A stretch of DNA of 64,000 nucleotides from Streptomyces sp. NBC_01571 (GCF_026339875.1 NZ_JAPEPZ010000001.1:4588001-4652000), one strand, 5' to 3'. Positions 8,801 to 16,654 are shown, counted from the stretch's first letter. The notes: a model not told the origin generated them from the sequence alone. Translations and numbers: made by a program.

Positions 8801-10465
8801 GTGGGGAAGAGAAGGCGCGTCGCCGAGCGACGGAAGACGAAGCCCGCCGTGGTCGGCGGGCTGATCGCCGTCGCCGTCGTCGGCGGGGCGTTCGGCGCCT
8901 ACAGCCTGTACGGCGGTGGCGCGTCCGCCGAGGACCGGACGAGCGCCGGCCACAAGGCCGTGAAGACCGGTCCGCCGACGGCGGCCGAGGTCACCGCCCT
9001 GTCCACGCGGTTCCTCACCGCCTGGCAGAGCGGTGAGGTCGCGAAGGCGGCCGGCGCCACCACCGACGCCGGGGCCGCGACGACCGTGCTGACCGGCTAC
9101 ACCAAGGACGCGCACATCACCGGCGTCACGGTCACGGCGGGCAGGCCGTCGGGAGCCTCCGTCCCGTTCTCCGTCAAGGCCACGGTCACCTACCAGGGCA
9201 AGAGCAAGCCGCTGGCGTACGAGTCGAAGCTCACCGTCGCCCGGCGGGCCGTGGACGGCGTCGCGCTGGTCGACTGGAAGCCGTCCGTCGTGCACCCGGA
9301 CCTCCAGGACGGCGACCGTCTGGTCACCGGCGCGGCGGGCACTCCCCCCATCACGGCGCTGGACCGCGCCGGCGGTGAACTGACCACGGCCAAGTACCCC
9401 TCGCTGGGCACGGTCCTGGACGGGCTGCGCGAGAAGTACGGCAAGACCGCCGGCGGCACGGCGGGCATCGAGCTGCGGGTGGTCCGCAAGGCCGCGGCGA
9501 AGGGCACCCAGAAGTCGCCCGACAAGACGCTGGTGACCCTCAGCGAGGGCACCCCGGGCACGGTGCGGACGACGCTCAGCGCGGCCCTCCAGGCGGACGC
9601 CGAGCAGCAGGTCGAGAAGAAGACCAGGGCGTCGGTCGTCGTGATGCGTCCCTCGACGGGCGAGATCCTCGCGGTCGCCAACCAGAGCCACGGTTTCAAC
9701 ACCGCCCTCCAGGGTTCCCTGGCACCCGGATCCACGATGAAGGTCATCACCTCGTCGCTGCTGATCGAGAAGAAGATCGCCTCGGCGGACAAGCCGCACC
9801 CGTGCCCGAAGTACGTCACGTACGGCGGCTGGAAGTTCCAGAACGACGACAAGTTCGAGATCAAGGGCGGCACGTTCAAGGCGAGCTTCGCGCGGTCCTG
9901 CAACACGGCCTTCATCAGCCAGGCGAAGAAGCTGGAGAACGCCGACCTGACGCAGCAGGCCCAGCAGGTCTTCGGGCTGAGCATGAACAACTGGGCCATC
10001 GGCGTCCCCAGCTTCGACGGCTCGGTGCCCGTCCAGTCGCAGGCCCAGATGGCGGCCTCGCTGATCGGCCAGGGCGGAGTCCGCATGAACCCGCTGAACA
10101 TGGCGTCGGTCGCCTCGACGGTCAAGTCGGGAGTGTTCCACCAGCCGTACCTGGTGTCGCCGGACGTGGACCACCGCAAGCTGGCCACCGCCTCCCGCAC
10201 CCTCTCTGCGGACACGCTCTCCCAGCTCCGCGAACTCATGCAGTACACGGCGGCGTACGGTACGGCCGCCGAGGCGATGTCCGGGCTCGGCCCCGACTAC
10301 GGCGCCAAGACGGGCTCCGCCGAGGTCGACAACCAGAAGAAGCCGAACGGCTGGTTCACCGCGTGGAAGGGTGATCTCGCCGCGGCCGGCGTGGTCCAGC
10401 AGGGCGGCCACGGCGGCGACACCGCGGGCCCGATCGTGGCGGCGCTCCTCAAGGCGGGAAGCTAG
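8801..10465 (+). CDS. Penicillin-binding protein, transpeptidase (second of tandem pair)
   Basis: A 554-aa paralogue of the preceding PBP, with the same order: basic N-terminus and signal anchor (VVGGLIAVAVVGGAFGAYSLY), NTF2-like domain and transpeptidase domain. The motifs are PGSTMK near residue 311, SCN near 366 and KTGS near 503. Stretches such as VDWKPSVVHPDL and GASVPFSVKATV are identical or nearly so in both copies. The GTG at 8801 is preferred, with GGAGG 11 bases upstream; an in-frame GTG at 8747 is possible. The gap to the first PBP is under 100 bp, so one transcript is likely. Confidence 0.9.
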   Translation: MGKRRRVAERRKTKPAVVGGLIAVAVVGGAFGAYSLYGGGASAEDRTSAGHKAVKTGPPTAAEVTALSTRFLTAWQSGEVAKAAGATTDAGAATTVLTGYTKDAHITGVTVTAGRPSGASVPFSVKATVTYQGKSKPLAYESKLTVARRAVDGVALVDWKPSVVHPDLQDGDRLVTGAAGTPPITALDRAGGELTTAKYPSLGTVLDGLREKYGKTAGGTAGIELRVVRKAAAKGTQKSPDKTLVTLSEGTPGTVRTTLSAALQADAEQQVEKKTRASVVVMRPSTGEILAVANQSHGFNTALQGSLAPGSTMKVITSSLLIEKKIASADKPHPCPKYVTYGGWKFQNDDKFEIKGGTFKASFARSCNTAFISQAKKLENADLTQQAQQVFGLSMNNWAIGVPSFDGSVPVQSQAQMAASLIGQGGVRMNPLNMASVASTVKSGVFHQPYLVSPDVDHRKLATASRTLSADTLSQLRELMQYTAAYGTAAEAMSGLGPDYGAKTGSAEVDNQKKPNGWFTAWKGDLAAAGVVQQGGHGGDTAGPIVAALLKAGS

Positions 10466-10506
10466 ACCACGGACGGCAGCCCGGTGGACGTGCGCGAGCG
10501 GCGCCG

Positions 10507-10767
10507 GTGACCCCACAGGTCACCGCGGCGGTGCTGTTCGCCGCGTTCACCCACGACGGATACATCGCCTGGCTGATGGCGCTCCTGGATGCCGTACTCC
10601 CGCTGTACGCGGCCCACCGTCTGCGCGGGGAGTTCGTCGCCTCGCTGCGACACTTCGCCGCCCTCCGCCTGCTGGGCTCGGCGCTCTCCGTCCTCGCGTA
10701 CGGCCTCGTGCTCCGGGCCCAGACACGCGCCGCGCTGGCGCCCATCCCGGCGCTCCGGGAGTCCTCG
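10507..10767 (+). pseudogene. EamA/DMT-family transporter pseudogene, left part
   Basis: The frame begins at GTG 10507 with a typical EamA N-terminus (VTPQVTAAVLFAAFTH). It then jumps directly to a segment that in intact Streptomyces homologues lies in the second half (GYIAWLMALLDAVLPLYAA, ALSVLAYGLVLRAQTRAALAPIPALRESS). About 150 residues, several membrane helices, therefore appear deleted internally. After the Ser codon TCG (10765-10767) the reading enters foreign DNA. The remainder of the gene resumes at 13258. Family assignment is from remembered homologues and needs a search. Confidence 0.65.
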
Positions 10768-10787
10768 GTCAAGCCGTGCTCATGCAG
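10765..10787. repeat. Left attachment junction (attL-like): TCG core plus inverted-repeat arm
   Basis: The transporter codon TCG (10765-10767) is followed by GTCAAGCCGTGCTCATGCAG (10768-10787). This 20-mer is an inverted copy, 17 of 20 matching, of the sequence at 13237-13256. It marks the left end of the inserted element. Confidence 0.7.
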
Positions 10788-10903
10788 CAATAACTTCGCT
10801 GGTCAGGGGGCCGGAGAAGCAATTCCGTACGCCCCGGCCTCGTCCCGCGTCATGACAGCGCGATGGACATCTACCGTTTCGCCGACCTCAGTTGGCGACG
10901 TGC

Positions 10904-11587
10904 TCAACCCAGCGTGAGCCACCGGACGCCCAGGCGGCTGACATCCAAGGCTTCCTCCCCGGTGATCGGCTCGCGCCCCGTCGCCTTGCGCAGAAAGCGA
11001 AGCTGACCCCAGCCCAGCTTCTCCAGTGCCGCTGCCCCATCCGGCCCGAGCAGAAGACCCTGCACCAGATCTGCGGCCCGGGAAGTCAGCCACGGCTCAC
11101 GCCCCAGGGCGTCGGCCAGGTCCAGACCGTGCACGGCGACCTCGACCACGCGCGTCAGCACGAACTCCGACAGGAGCATCGGATCGCCGTGCCGCGTGCG
11201 AACCACACGCCCTTCGGGCTCGGCCCGGCACAGTCGGTCCACCTCCTGCCAAGTGGCGCCGAAGTCGTCGGCGAGTGCGGCACCGCTGAGCAGTTCGGCC
11301 GCATGATCTCGGGCCAGAGCGATCCGAGCCGCGTCGGTGGCCGGAGCGAAACGGTCGTCGGGCCGGTAGTACTCCACTGCCGAAACCTCGGCACGGGTCG
11401 GCGCCGGCGCGGCCAGCATCCCCGGAAGCCAGGCGATCACCACCCGAACATGAGCCAGCAAATCGCTCACGTTCCACGGTGCACACCGCGTCGGCAGACC
11501 CCACTCGGCCCCCGAGACCTCCGCCATCGCCTGAGCGAGCTGCCCCGCCTCAAGACGAAATGCTTCAACTGCCCGCCCCTGATCCAT
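10904..11587 (-). CDS. TIGR03083-type (maleylpyruvate isomerase/DinB-like) mycothiol-dependent protein
   Basis: 227 aa. The N-terminal four-helix DinB/MDMPI-type region contains the typical APWNVSDLLAHVRVVIAWLPGML, and the second half has VLTRVVEVAVHGLDLADALGREPWLT, both hallmarks of this actinobacterial family. Members are thought to be mycothiol-dependent, metal-binding enzymes; the substrate here is unknown. The ATG at 11587 is the best start, although no strong ribosome site is visible. It is cargo of the integrated element and is intact, unlike most of its neighbours. Confidence 0.72.
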   Translation of the reverse strand: MDQGRAVEAFRLEAGQLAQAMAEVSGAEWGLPTRCAPWNVSDLLAHVRVVIAWLPGMLAAPAPTRAEVSAVEYYRPDDRFAPATDAARIALARDHAAELLSGAALADDFGATWQEVDRLCRAEPEGRVVRTRHGDPMLLSEFVLTRVVEVAVHGLDLADALGREPWLTSRAADLVQGLLLGPDGAAALEKLGWGQLRFLRKATGREPITGEEALDVSRLGVRWLTLG

Positions 11588-11695
11588 GCCGATCAAGCTA
11601 CCCAACCAGAACTGGCCCGCAGATCTCAAACGCACTCCGCGCCCCCGGTACGGTCGAGGTCGCGTCTCGCGCACGAACACGTCGGCCCAGACACA

Positions 11696-11839
11696 ATGCC
11701 CGGCACGGCCACGGATGGGCACTGGCGATACGTCGGCTCCGGCCATACCCCCGGCGCCGCACTCCTGGCCGCCGGAATCGCCGAAGACATCGCCACGAAC
11801 CGTGAGATCGCCCGCGAAGAGCGTGAGGTGCTCCGGTGA
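11696..11839 (+). CDS. Short hypothetical protein (47 aa) in the element
   Basis: A small frame with high GC at third positions, reading MPGTATDGHWRYVGSG at the start and ending in EDIATNREIAREEREVLR. It may be the C-terminal remnant of a longer gene. Its TGA overlaps the GTG of the next small frame (GTGA), an arrangement typical of compact phage or plasmid gene runs. No family is recognised. Confidence 0.35.
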   Translation: MPGTATDGHWRYVGSGHTPGAALLAAGIAEDIATNREIAREEREVLR

Positions 11840-11976
11840 CGAGATGCCACAGCGAGAAGGAGGCTCGGGCAGTCGAGCGCCAAGCAGCCAAGTTCCCCAC
11901 ACGGATAGGGCCGAAGAGCGCTACGCGACTCGCGCGGCTCCTCGGCGCTGCACGGGAGGATTCCAGGTCTCGTTGA
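11836..11976 (+). CDS. Short hypothetical basic protein (46 aa) in the element
   Basis: Begins at GTG 11836, overlapping the stop of the preceding small frame. The product is basic (KEARAVERQAAKFPTRIGPK, LARLLGAAREDSRSR) with a helix-forming appearance. Codon use (AGA, ATA, GCT, CGT) is less GC-biased than the flanking core genes. Its end meets the transposase scrap on the other strand, so it may itself be truncated. Confidence 0.35.
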   Translation: MTRCHSEKEARAVERQAAKFPTRIGPKSATRLARLLGAAREDSRSR

Positions 11977-12142
11977 CGGACCCGATGATCTGCCGCAGTG
12001 GCCTGAACACCCCGGCCACAGCCCGTTCCCGCTCTCCCCTACGGGGCGGCCGCAGCAGCCGGATCTCCAGCGCGGCGACGTCGCGCTCGAAGGTCTCCGG
12101 TCCTCTCGATGCGGCGGGGCAGGGGCCGTCGCGCGTCGGCAA
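11921..12142 (-). pseudogene. Transposase fragment (IS982/IS4-like C-terminal piece)
   Basis: The minus-strand frame includes LLRPPRRGERERAVAGVF followed by RPLRQIIGSVNETWN. Common Streptomyces IS982-type transposases carry a similar block (LLRPARKGE...FKPLRQIIESVNDTLKGQLDLE). Similarity stops after NETW, where the sequence becomes unrelated. No intact transposase or clear terminal repeats surround it. It is interpreted as an IS scrap left by deletion inside the element. The identification is from remembered family sequence. Confidence 0.5.
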
Positions 12143-12147
12143 GGGGC

Positions 12148-12402
12148 TCAGCGGCGGCCTCGCCGGTCCTCGTAGTTGACGAAGAAGCTCACAACAAGGA
12201 GCACGCCGAAAATCCCCAGGCCGAAGGTGCCGAGGATCGTCCAGATTCCCTTACCGTCCAACGCGGAGCGCACCCCACCAGCGAGCCCGCCGACGGCCAT
12301 GCAAAAGCCGAAGACGAGCATCCGTGAACTTTGGGGTCTCAGCCAGTGCCGCAGATCCGGACGGCTGCGGCCGCGCGTGGGCGGGCCTGCGGAATGCGTC
12401 AT
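12148..12402 (-). CDS. Small two-helix membrane protein coupled to truncated upstream gene
   Basis: 84 aa. A basic N-terminus (MTHSAGPPTRGRSRPDLRHW) precedes two hydrophobic helices (MLVFGFCMAVGGLAGGV and IWTILGTFGLGIFGVLLVVSFFV) and a basic tail (YEDRRGRR). The start overlaps the upstream stop as ATGA, so translation is coupled to the preceding gene. The arrangement resembles a secreted or membrane-associated effector followed by a small membrane partner, but no immunity family is recognised. Confidence 0.65.
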   Translation of the reverse strand: MTHSAGPPTRGRSRPDLRHWLRPQSSRMLVFGFCMAVGGLAGGVRSALDGKGIWTILGTFGLGIFGVLLVVSFFVNYEDRRGRR

Positions 12403-12905
12403 TGGTACCTCGCCTTTCCCGGTTCTGCCGGGGCGTCCACATGGGTGTCGCCCGGGGTCCTGGGCTGATTGGGCGTGTAGTAGAAGTCGGTCCCCGTCGC
12501 GACCACGGCAACCGGCACGCCGAATATCTTCTCCCCGAACTTGCCGATCGTGTTGATGAACGTGGGGCGATGGTGCTTCCCGGTTACGTCGCTCAGGAGC
12601 GCGCCCTTGGCAAGGTGTTTGCCGGCCTCGCCGCCGGCCGCGGAGGGGGCGCCGCCGATTGCGCCCTGTATCGCGCCGTCGAGGTCTCCGTGCATGGCCG
12701 CCTCGGCGCCGCCCATCCAGGAGCGGTGACTGAGGAACTCGGCAATGGGCTTGATGGTGCCGCTGCCCCACTTCGTGGGCGGCGTGTACTCCACGGAATC
12801 CGTCTTGGTCTGCTCTGCCTGCTGGGCGTCGGTCCTCGCATCCTTGAGGGAGCCGTAGTACGTGCTGCCGAACTCGTTTTTTCCCTTGGTGAGTTGCCAC
12901 AAGAA
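12399..12905 (-). pseudogene. 5'-truncated gene, C-terminal part of an unknown large protein
   Basis: About 168 residues with good coding bias read LWQLTKGKNEFGSTYYGSLK, KTDSVEYTPPTKWGSGTIKP, a Gly/Ala-rich segment (HGDLDGAIQGAIGGAPSAAGGEAGKHLAKG) and a tail VPVAVVATGTDFYYTPNQP. No start codon with a ribosome site exists; the frame runs into integrase sequence at about 12906, so the 5' part was lost. The style resembles the C-terminal portion of Streptomyces type VII-secreted or polymorphic-toxin-like proteins, but this is inference only. Its TGA overlaps the ATG of the following gene. Confidence 0.5.
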
Positions 12906-12906
12906 G

Positions 12907-13228
12907 CTATTCGAGGTCCTTGGGCTGCCGCATGAGGCGGTCGGGGTGGTAGACGACGACGTGCCGGACCTCTCCCTCCCCCATCGCCTTCGGCATCTCG
13001 TCCCACCCTGGCCGCTTGCGGTTGCGCTGCCACGCCGAACGGTTGTCGTCCACGTAGACGTGGGCCGCCTCGACACGGAGCTGAAGCCGTGCGGCGATCT
13101 CCCCGGCAGATGCGTTCCTGCCGGTCGACGCCAGTCTGATCCTCGTCCTTGGTGTGGGAGATCCGGCAGTAGATCGCTGCGGGCTCGCCCGGCGTGATCG
13201 TGGCCTTGGCTAACTTCGATCGGGTCAT
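12907..13228 (-). pseudogene. Large serine recombinase (phiC31-type integrase), N-terminal fragment, frameshifted
   Basis: From ATG 13228 the frame reads AAIYCRISHTKDEDQTGVDR and then RQERICR. The catalytic Ser lies in CRIS and the GVDRQE helix is conserved. One extra G in a CGGGG run (about 13101-13105) shifts the frame. After correction it continues EIAARLQLRVEAAHVYVDD, NRSAWQRNRKRPGWDEM, EVRHVVVYHPDRLMRQPKDLE, a classic serine-integrase catalytic core. A TAG (12909-12907) then replaces the expected Glu codon, and similarity ends. Only about 105 of the usual 450-600 residues remain. It starts 9 bp inside the right attachment arm, the usual place for int. Confidence 0.8.
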
Positions 13229-13236
13229 GACAAACA

Positions 13237-13260
13237 CTGCATGAGCCCGGTATGACATCG
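13237..13260. repeat. Right attachment junction (attR-like): inverted-repeat arm plus TCG core
   Basis: CTGCATGAGCCCGGTATGAC (13237-13256) is the inverted partner of the left arm. One base later TCG (13258-13260) begins the resumed transporter frame. Joining the two ends gives a dyad of about 44 bp centred on A-TCG, the size and form expected for a serine-integrase attP. Confidence 0.7.
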
Positions 13261-13415
13261 ATCATCATCGGCGCGGCGATCGGCGCGGTCTTCTCCAAGG
13301 AACGGTTCGGGGCGCCCCGGATCGCGGCGGCGGGGCTGCTGGTCGTGGGCATCGGGCTGATGCTGCCCGCGGGACAGACGCTGCGGACCGGACCGGCGGG
13401 CTGCCCCCGCAGGGC
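13258..13415 (+). pseudogene. EamA/DMT-family transporter pseudogene, right part
   Basis: From the TCG at 13258 the frame reads SIIIGAAIGAVFSKERFGAP and then RIAAAGLLVVGIGLMLP, the typical last helix of an EamA transporter. Joined to the left part at TCG it gives ESS-III-GAAIGAV, matching the expected family sequence without a frameshift. The end shown is approximate: the original stop appears lost and the frame drifts on into the next gene's antisense strand. Confidence 0.65.
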
Positions 13416-13520
13416 TCGCCCCGCCCCCTCCTCAGGCGGCCGCGAGGCGACCGGGCGGCAGAACCCGGCGTACCGCCCGACTCGGCCGACGCCTGCTGTG
13501 TTCTCCGCCGTCCCCCGAGG

Positions 13521-14753
13521 TCACTCCCCCAGTGCCGCCCGTACCGCCCGTACCAGCGCCTGTGCCCGCGGGTCGGCCGTCACGCTCTTGCGGAAGCCGT
13601 TCGTCACGTACCCGAAGGCGATCCCCGTCCCGGGGTCGGCGAAGCCGAGTGAACCGCCGCGTCCGGGGTGTCCGAAGGAGCCGTCGCCGAGCAGCGGGGA
13701 CGCGCTGCCGTGCAGCATGTACCCGAGGCCGAAGCGGGTGTGCACGACCAGGATCCGGTCGGGCCCCGCGGACTGTTCGGCGCGGGCCAGTGCGACGCTC
13801 TCCGGCGTGAACAGCCGTACGCCGTCCACCTCCCCGATCAGCGAAGCGTAGAAGCGGGCCAGGCCGTCCGCCGTCGCGACGCCGTTGGAGGCGGGCAGGA
13901 CGGCGGCCCGGTAGGCCGGATCGTTCTCGTCCGGCTGCGGGGTGATCGCGCCGAAGGCGCGGCGGGTGAGCGACGAGGGGTCCGCGTACGCCTCGGAGAC
14001 CGCACGCTTCGGACGCAGCCGCAGGCCGCCGCCCTCCGCCGGGCCCTCGATGGGGGCGACCCGGCCCACCCGGCCCGCCTCGGCGTCCGGCAGCCCGACC
14101 CACAGGTCGAGTCCCAGGGGCCCGGCGATCTCCTCGGCGATCCAGGTGCCGATCGAGCGCCCGGTGACCCGGCGCACCAGCTCGCCCGTCAGCCAGCCGT
14201 ACGTGTGCGCGTGGTAGCCGTGATCGCTCCCCGGCTCCCAGGCCGGTGTCTGCGCGGCCACGGCGGCGGCGGCCACGTCCGGGTCCGCCGCCTCGGCCGG
14301 GGTGAGCGGACGGTCGAGGACGGGCACCCCGGCCCGGTGCGCGAGCACGTGCCGGACCAGGGCGCGCTCCTTGCCGCGCGCCTTGAACTCGGGCCAGTAG
14401 TGGCCCATCGGGGCGTCGAGGTCCAGTTCCCCCCGCTGGGCGAGCAGCAGCAGGACGGCGGCGGCCACACCCTTCGTCGCCGAGCGCACGATCTGCGCGG
14501 TGCCGTGCTCCCAGGGCGCCTCGTCCGCCGGGAAGACGGTGTCCCCCGCGTCCCGCGCATCCCGGGTGACTCCGGTGCCGTCCGCTCCGGCTGCCACGCT
14601 CGCGTTCTTCGCGCCGCCCCACAGGTCGACGACCTTGCGCCCGTCCCGGTACACGGCGACGGCCGCGCCCCGGTCCCCGAGCGTCTCGAAGTTGCGCAGG
14701 AACGCCGCCCTGACCGGCTCGAAGCCCTCGGCCACTGTGCCGTTCACGTTCAC
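13521..14753 (-). CDS. Serine beta-lactamase-fold hydrolase (family VIII esterase/class C-like)
   Basis: A 410-aa serine hydrolase of the beta-lactamase/EstB clan. The nucleophile motif is S-A-T-K in RSATKGVAAAVLLLLAQRGE near residue 95, followed by the typical LDLDAPMGHYWPEF. The general-base Tyr region is YHAHTYGWLTGELVRRVTG. The C-terminal HPGRGGSLGFADPGTGIAFG replaces the KTG strand, as in the esterase-like members. There is no signal peptide, so it is cytoplasmic; the substrate is unknown. The GTG at 14753 is preferred because GGAG lies 7 bases upstream. Confidence 0.85.
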   Translation of the reverse strand: MNVNGTVAEGFEPVRAAFLRNFETLGDRGAAVAVYRDGRKVVDLWGGAKNASVAAGADGTGVTRDARDAGDTVFPADEAPWEHGTAQIVRSATKGVAAAVLLLLAQRGELDLDAPMGHYWPEFKARGKERALVRHVLAHRAGVPVLDRPLTPAEAADPDVAAAAVAAQTPAWEPGSDHGYHAHTYGWLTGELVRRVTGRSIGTWIAEEIAGPLGLDLWVGLPDAEAGRVGRVAPIEGPAEGGGLRLRPKRAVSEAYADPSSLTRRAFGAITPQPDENDPAYRAAVLPASNGVATADGLARFYASLIGEVDGVRLFTPESVALARAEQSAGPDRILVVHTRFGLGYMLHGSASPLLGDGSFGHPGRGGSLGFADPGTGIAFGYVTNGFRKSVTADPRAQALVRAVRAALGE

Positions 14754-14815
14754 GTCCGCACTCCGTCCACTCGCCTGCGACAGTGGCTGCAACACTCGTG
14801 CGAAGGCGCGGATTC

Positions 14816-15262
<447 letters not shown>

Positions 15263-15295
15263 GGCGGACCTCCCCCAGGGACGGAAAACACAGGA

Positions 15296-15316
15296 GTGCA
15301 CAAGTGCATCGTGCAC
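15296..15316. promoter_or_regulatory. Candidate OhrR operator: three GTGCA(C/T) half-sites
   Basis: GTGCAC-AA-GTGCAT-C-GTGCAC at 15296-15316, about 35 bp upstream of the ohr start, contains three near-identical hexamers, two of them self-palindromic. It does not match the TACAATT-type OhrR box of Bacillus. The position between the MarR-type regulator and its target makes it the best operator candidate. Confidence 0.45.
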
Positions 15317-15397
15317 AAGATACTGGCCGGTACGGAGAGCTGGACCACCAGGGGGCGGAGACCGCGGGTAACCCCCGCGCACCCGGAACGGGGCAGG

Positions 15398-15859
15398 TCA
15401 GCGGGCCCGCCCGGCGGCCTCCTCCGCCCGCTCGGCCAGCCCCCACAGCTCCTCCCGCAGGCGCTCCGCCGCGTCACCGTCGAGGCCGGTCGACGCCAGC
15501 AGCGCGCGCGGCACCCCCGCCGCGCGCTCCCGCAGCGCCTCACCGCGCACCGAGACCGTCACCAGCACCGACCGCTCGTCGTGGGCCGAGCGCTCACGAC
15601 GGACAAGACCGGCCGACTCGAGTCGCTTCAGCAGCGGCGACACCGTGCCGTAGTCCAGCCGCAGCGCGCCGGCCAGCTCCTTGACGGTGGTCTCGCCGCG
15701 CTCCCACAGGAGCAGCAGGACGAGGTACTGCGGATAGGTGAGCCCGAATTCCTCCAGCAGAGGGCGGTACGCGGCGGTCACGGCGCGCTGGGCCGCGTAC
15801 AGCGCGAAGCACAACTGGTCGTCGAGGAGCGGCGACCCGGCGTCCTCTTGGTTCGTCAC
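15398..15859 (-). CDS. ohrR: MarR-family organic peroxide sensor OhrR
   Basis: A 153-aa winged-helix repressor. The peroxide-sensing cysteine sits in the conserved N-terminal LDDQLCFALYAAQR near residue 17. The DNA-binding helix-turn-helix is VKELAGALRLDYGTVSPLLKRLE, followed by the wing GLVRRERSAHDERSVLVTVS. Oxidation of the Cys releases DNA and induces ohr. It is encoded just upstream of ohr. Length and motifs are typical of the family. Confidence 0.93.
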   Translation of the reverse strand: MTNQEDAGSPLLDDQLCFALYAAQRAVTAAYRPLLEEFGLTYPQYLVLLLLWERGETTVKELAGALRLDYGTVSPLLKRLESAGLVRRERSAHDERSVLVTVSVRGEALRERAAGVPRALLASTGLDGDAAERLREELWGLAERAEEAAGRAR

Positions 15860-15886
15860 GCGCCCGTTGTCGGCCGGCGCCGGGTG

Positions 15887-16654
15887 TCACGGGGTGCCGA
15901 TGGCCACGGAACGCGGGTCGAACCCGAAGGGCAGTTCCAGCCGGTGGGTACGCATCAGCCCGTCGTCGGAGAGGAGTTCGCCGGTCCTGCCGTCGGCCGC
16001 GATCACACCGTCGCTCAGGATCAGTGCCCGGGGGCAGAGTTCGAGCGCGTACGGCAGGTCGTGCGTGACCATGAGGACGGTGACGTCCAAGGACCGCAGG
16101 ATGTCGGCGAGTTCACGGCGCGAGGCGGGGTCCAGGTTGGACGAGGGTTCGTCCAGGACCAGGATCTCCGGCTCCATCGCGAGGACGGTGGCCACCGCCA
16201 CCCGGCGCCGCTGGCCGAACGAGAGATGGTGCGGGGGCCGGTCGGCGAAGGCGTCCATGCCGACCTGCTCCAGGGCCGTGCGCACGCGTTCCTCCAGCGC
16301 GGCGCCCTTCATCCCGGCCGCGGCCGGCCCGAAGGCGACGTCCTCGCGCACGGTCGGCATGAAGAGCTGGTCGTCCGGGTCCTGGAAGACGATGCCGACC
16401 TTGCGCCGGATCTCGGCCATGTGCCGCTTGTCCACCGGGAGTCCGGCCACCGTCACGGTCCCGGCGCCGCCGGTCAGGATGCCGTTGAGGTGCAGCACGA
16501 GGGTGGTCTTGCCGGCGCCGTTCGGGCCCAGCAGCGCGACGCGTTCGCCGCGGCCGACGGTGAAGTCCACGCCGAACAGGGCCTGGTGTCCGTCGGGGTA
16601 GGCGAAGGCCAGTCCGGCCACTTCCAACGAGGGTGAAGAGGTCACAGGGTCCAT
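15887..16654 (-). CDS. cbiO: Energy-coupling factor transporter ATPase CbiO/NikO
   Basis: A 255-aa ABC ATPase that powers an ECF-type cobalt/nickel importer. Walker A is GPNGAGKTT (near residues 44-52), the Q-loop FQDPDDQLF, the signature LSFGQRRRVA (LSFGQ variant, common in this family), Walker B ILVLDEPSSNLD and the switch His in VTHDLPYA. The ATG at 16654 overlaps cbiQ by 13 bases. An internal GTG at 16645 overlaps the cbiQ TGA as GTGA and could be the real start. Third gene of the cbiM-cbiQ-cbiO operon. Confidence 0.92.
   Translation of the reverse strand: MDPVTSSPSLEVAGLAFAYPDGHQALFGVDFTVGRGERVALLGPNGAGKTTLVLHLNGILTGGAGTVTVAGLPVDKRHMAEIRRKVGIVFQDPDDQLFMPTVREDVAFGPAAAGMKGAALEERVRTALEQVGMDAFADRPPHHLSFGQRRRVAVATVLAMEPEILVLDEPSSNLDPASRRELADILRSLDVTVLMVTHDLPYALELCPRALILSDGVIAADGRTGELLSDDGLMRTHRLELPFGFDPRSVAIGTP

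Larger units (their letters stand above)
10768..13257. mobile_element. Decayed serine-integrase integrative element inserted in a transporter gene
   Basis: About 2.49 kb lies between two pieces of one transporter reading frame. Its ends carry inverted arms (10768-10787 and 13237-13256), and TCG is present at both junctions in the same codon phase. Next to the right arm starts the N-terminal catalytic part of a large serine recombinase. Inside are a TIGR03083-type gene, short hypothetical genes, a transposase scrap and a truncated gene with a coupled small membrane protein. Inversely oriented arms flanking a 2-3 bp core are expected for phiC31-type attP halves. The element is probably a deletion remnant of a prophage or ICE that can no longer move itself. 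Confidence 0.7.
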
